Origin: Leptodontidium sp. MPI-SDFR-AT-0119
Lineage: Eukaryota; Ascomycota; Leotiomycetes; Helotiales; Leptodontidiaceae
Direction: 5' to 3'
Assembly: GCA_020726505.1 (NCBI GenBank)
Contig: JAHLEZ010000012.1
Span: 1,054,001-1,118,000, forward strand
DNA: 64,000 nt
The notes beneath the pieces were generated by a model, which was not told where the DNA came from, made no database searches, and worked only from the letters and a program-made list of their open reading frames with translations. Position 1 is the stretch's first letter. Every line of letters begins with the position of its first letter. Position numbers and translations under genes: made by a program. Below are positions 60,761-64,000 of this stretch, in pieces.

Positions 60761-63114
60761 ATGCCTTACACTCCGCCCTCCCAGCGTTCTCCAGCTGCGT
60801 CGGCCCCTCACTCTCCTGTCATCAGCCGTCGATCTTCCTCCTCATATCAGTCTGGTCACACGTTAGGGTCTCTCACGTCTGGTCGACCTGATTTACCACG
60901 ATCGACGTCGTACCTCACCAGACACCGACGGACAACGTCAGTCAAGACTGCATCATTCGCACCACCGCCCGAGCCAACACCGCCTGGAACAGCCGACAAG
61001 GAGAACAATGATACAAGCAGTTTGACTGCCTCGGGCAGCGTTAGACAATCACCCCCTCCCGTGACGGACGATACTCAGATACCTGCTGGTGCTGTCATTT
61101 CGCCACCCGATTCAGCACAAAACTCCAGCGATGACGAGGATACGAAGGAGTCAAGAGGTCGGGAATTGGAAAATCTGGCGGAGCTTCAAGCGGCTATCAG
61201 AATTATCGAACAGCACAGGGAGAGTTCGCCGATCAGGAAAGCAGAAGAGATTAGCAAAGCCAACCAGGCTCTAACACTCATCATGCCACCTTCAGTATCA
61301 GACAACAAGCCAACGGCTCTCCATGTGGAACAGGCAGCTATAAAGTCGATGCGGAAGATCGCTCACAGCAGATCGAACACCGAGTCGTACATTGACTTAA
61401 GACAAAGCCAACCCGAAACCCCTCTCACTGGATCTGATGAAGACTCGATTACCGATGATGAAGATGAGAACCGATCTCGAAGAAAACCTCCGATGCTCAG
61501 GAAAAAATCTGGTGAACTTGTTAGACCGGCGCTTCGCCCTTCGTCTGCAAGAAGGCGACCTTCAAGTATGCCAGGTACACCAACATTCTCCAAGGCTGTT
61601 CACTTCGACTCTCACCTTGAGCATGTTCGACATTTCCTCCAAGTTGATAGACCTCTTGCAGTCAGTGCAGGGTCATCACCCGTCGAACAATACGACAGCG
61701 ATACCGAGTTCCCTTTTAATGACGATGGAACACGTAGTCCACCTTTTGAGTGGGAGATTGTTGTATCGAATTTCCCTGCCGAGACACCGCTCCGCATCTC
61801 GCTACCAGTCAGGGTAGAGAGGGTATTCCTGTCATCAGACAACAAAACGCTGGTGGGTAGTGTCGCGGTCGCTAATTGGGGGTTCCACAAGACTGTCGTG
61901 GCACGATTCACTCTCGACTACTGGAAGACCACGTCAGAGGTTATCGCTGAATATAACCAAGATGTTCGCCAACCAAAGCGTGATGGGTATGATCGATTCA
62001 ATTTCAACATCAAGCTTGCGGACCAAGCAAACCTCGAAGCCAAGACTATGTTCTTCTGTGTTAAATACACCGTGAACGGCGAGGATTTCTGGGACAACAA
62101 TGAAGCAACCAATTATCAAGTTGACTTTCGAAAGAAGGCCAAGCCACAGAATGGAAAGAAGGGCATGCCCGGTGCCGCATCACGACCGGCCAACTCTCTT
62201 CCAAGAAGCAACAAGAAATCGCCTCCTGCCAGCGGAAGACCAAAGTCTATGCCTGTTGCTTTTGACGACTTTGCTGATGGCTTCGATGCTAAATATCAGT
62301 TTGACGACTTCAAGCAACCAGTCAATGATTACTTGGGCGAGTCAGGTACCTCTGTTCGACTAAAGGGTGTGAAGTCTGCTGTCAGCTTGGGTTCCGATAA
62401 CCTAACTCGCCGTGCACCACAACCTAATGGACAGGCATTCGGGAACCGATACGACTTTGGTGCTTCACTGTCTGCTGCCATCCAAGCCGCCAACACCGTC
62501 CTTGGTGATAAGTCTGGCTTGACCATGAAGTCAACAGCAAAGAAGCAAGCTCCTAAGAAGTTCATCACCGGCCCTGATGAGACCTCATCGCCCATCACCA
62601 TGGCCATTAGGCGATCGGTGCAGAAGCCAGCACCAGCGGTCAAACCTTCCCCCATACAGGCATCTGCTTCTGGAACGGACTCCCCTCGCCCTGCCGGTAC
62701 CGAAAAGCCCGCTTTGGCTTCACAGTCTTACAATGAGTTGTTGGACAAATACTGCTTTGTACGTACCAACGACCACCACTGGACCGGATAGGACAGAAGC
62801 TAATTTTACTATAGTTTGGATCCTCCAAGACTTCTCCACAGTTGAAGGATGGAACCATGCGGTCCGGTCAATACGACGGCGCCAACGACGATGTTTACAT
62901 CCTTGGATCAGCTGATTCTACTGCCGAGAGCTCGCCCTTGATGATGGAGAGGATATCAGCACCGCAATCCCAGAAAGCAAGCACGCAGGCGTCTCGCTCT
63001 GCTTCGCCAGCCCCGATGACGGGCTTCGTTTCGGGTACGTCTCCGATGTACCACAACTTGCATGCTGGTTTTCCGTTCCACGACGCTCATACAGCGACAG
63101 CTATAAGGGGTTGA
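60761..63114 (+). CDS. CBM21 glycogen-targeting regulatory subunit of protein phosphatase 1
   Basis: Exons 60761-62758 and 62815-63114 encode 765 aa. A long Ser/Pro-rich N-terminus is followed by the PP1-docking RVxF-type motif KAVHF (residues 278-282, within FSKAVHFDSHLEHVRHF). About 45 residues later comes the CBM21 starch/glycogen-binding domain (about 325-460): FEWEIVVSNFP, RVERVFLSSDNKTLVGSVAV, FHKTVVARFTLDYWKT, YDRFNFNIKLAD and CVKYTVNGEDFWDNNEATNY. This order matches Gac1/PIG-type yeast proteins and animal PPP1R3 subunits, which bring PP1 to glycogen synthase and so promote glycogen storage. The C-terminal 300 residues are low complexity; the 56-nt last intron joins DKYCF to FGSS. The Gac1-like role is inferred from domains. 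The very large gene-free region upstream may hold its control elements. Confidence 0.92.
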
Positions 63115-64000
63115 ATTTGACGTTTTCAGCATTCTGAGCGATTTTCGGTAGCTACCGGGCGATATTTTACGAAACGACGATACGAATAATTCTTTTCGGC
63201 ACGATGAACGGGCGACGTCTGGTCAAAGTGGTGATCTGGTATCCAGATAACGGGAATTGTTTCGATTACCTCTTTGCTGAGCGTGGTCATCAAAAATTGG
63301 AGAAGGGGTCTGGTCGCGAGTCTGGCTCGAGAAGATTCGGATCACACCCATTGGTTCTCAGGCGTCTTCAGCCGAAACGTCTTTAATGCATTTCTGCGCG
63401 GGGACATCATTCATGATTGCTTTGCTCGGAGTTTCTATTCTTTCTTGTACTTTTTGAGCGTTTCTGCATATTCCTTTATCCGGCTGGAGTCATCAGTCTA
63501 CGGCTTCTCAACTCCTTCGTACATAGACTGAGTTTTAATATTTTACGGATTCAGCACTTCCAGGTTGGGGGAGGAATTGGTCGTCACGAGGCATTTTTAA
63601 CGGCTTTCCGACTTTTTTGCGAAATTGAGATTGCGACGCTTGGTTTATTTTGGATTTGGGAAAAAAGTTGTTCTTTTGCGCGGGATCCTGAATTGGCAGG
63701 ATGGGAAAGGAGGTTCGAGAAGGAAAATCCCATGGGTACATATGAGGAAATGGGATAATCGGTGGGATGGTGGGCAAACTGGGGTGGGAATAGACAGGAA
63801 CCTGGATCGGATCGGAATGGAATTAAAGGGCCGGACAAACCAAACAACACTTGACACGATTAAGGATGCAGGAAGAAGGCGAGACTTGTGGTGAGGGATG
63901 ATGGATGGTGCGTGGAAAGTGAGGGGAAACGAAAGAAGTGGTGCTTTTTGTGCGAAAGCCCTTTAATCTGAATTCTCTCTGACTGGCTGGCTATTCTGCT
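63115..64000. other. 3' flank, no gene supported
   Basis: After the CBM21 stop the sequence is T-rich near 63400-63550 and then purine-rich. Overlapping short ORFs at 63535-63894 show no domain. This is probably 3' UTR and intergenic DNA. Confidence 0.45.

Overview
The window is nuclear DNA of a filamentous ascomycete (Pezizomycotina). The evidence is short introns (about 45 to 75 nt) with GTANGT-type donors, CTAAC or CTGAC branch sites and YAG acceptors, together with several fungus-specific families (Zn2Cys6 regulator, DUF3431, fused THI6, CBM21 phosphatase-targeting subunit). A leotiomycete is my impression from gene texture and large intergenic spaces, but it is not proven. I rebuilt thirteen apparently functional protein genes, plus one frameshifted gene and one clear pseudogene. 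Exon joins come from reading frame and splice signals only, with no transcript data.

Layout, left to right. 1-3.1 kb holds nothing I can support. 3.2-6.2 kb has a small CENP-V/GFA-fold protein (+) convergent with a DUF2235 alpha/beta-hydrolase gene (-) that carries a one-base frameshift and a 22-nt homopolymer in an intron. 6.3-9.2 kb is gene-free. 9.2-20.5 kb is a dense core block: alpha-type protein kinase (-), TTI1 (+), eIF5 (-), bifunctional thiamine-biosynthesis enzyme THI6 (+) and an isochorismatase-fold hydrolase (-). A type II membrane protein with DUF3431 follows at 21.5-22.9 kb (-). 22.9-27.1 kb is a gene-free, low-complexity stretch leading to an unrecognised charged protein at 27.3-28.4 kb.

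28.8-33.0 kb holds the most suggestive functional unit: a zinc-dependent butanediol-dehydrogenase-type enzyme (-) and an acetolactate-synthase-like thiamine-diphosphate enzyme (+). They are divergently transcribed from one 862-bp promoter containing six CCCCTC (STRE-like) hexamers. A Y_phosphatase3-type tyrosine phosphatase (+), two SRPBCC/START-fold genes (-), a heavily frameshifted pseudogene (-) and a Zn2Cys6 transcription factor (+) complete the block to 44 kb.

44.0-60.8 kb is a gene desert of about 16.8 kb, full of short tandem repeats, and I find no convincing exon, tRNA or transposon in it. It ends at a CBM21 glycogen-targeting regulatory subunit of protein phosphatase 1 (60.8-63.1 kb). 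The tail to 64 kb is empty.

The core genes (translation start, PIKK assembly, thiamine synthesis, glycogen control) are housekeeping. One plausible link is that THI6 supplies thiamine phosphate, the precursor of the cofactor needed by the thiamine-diphosphate enzyme 12 kb away, but nothing in the sequence shows co-regulation.
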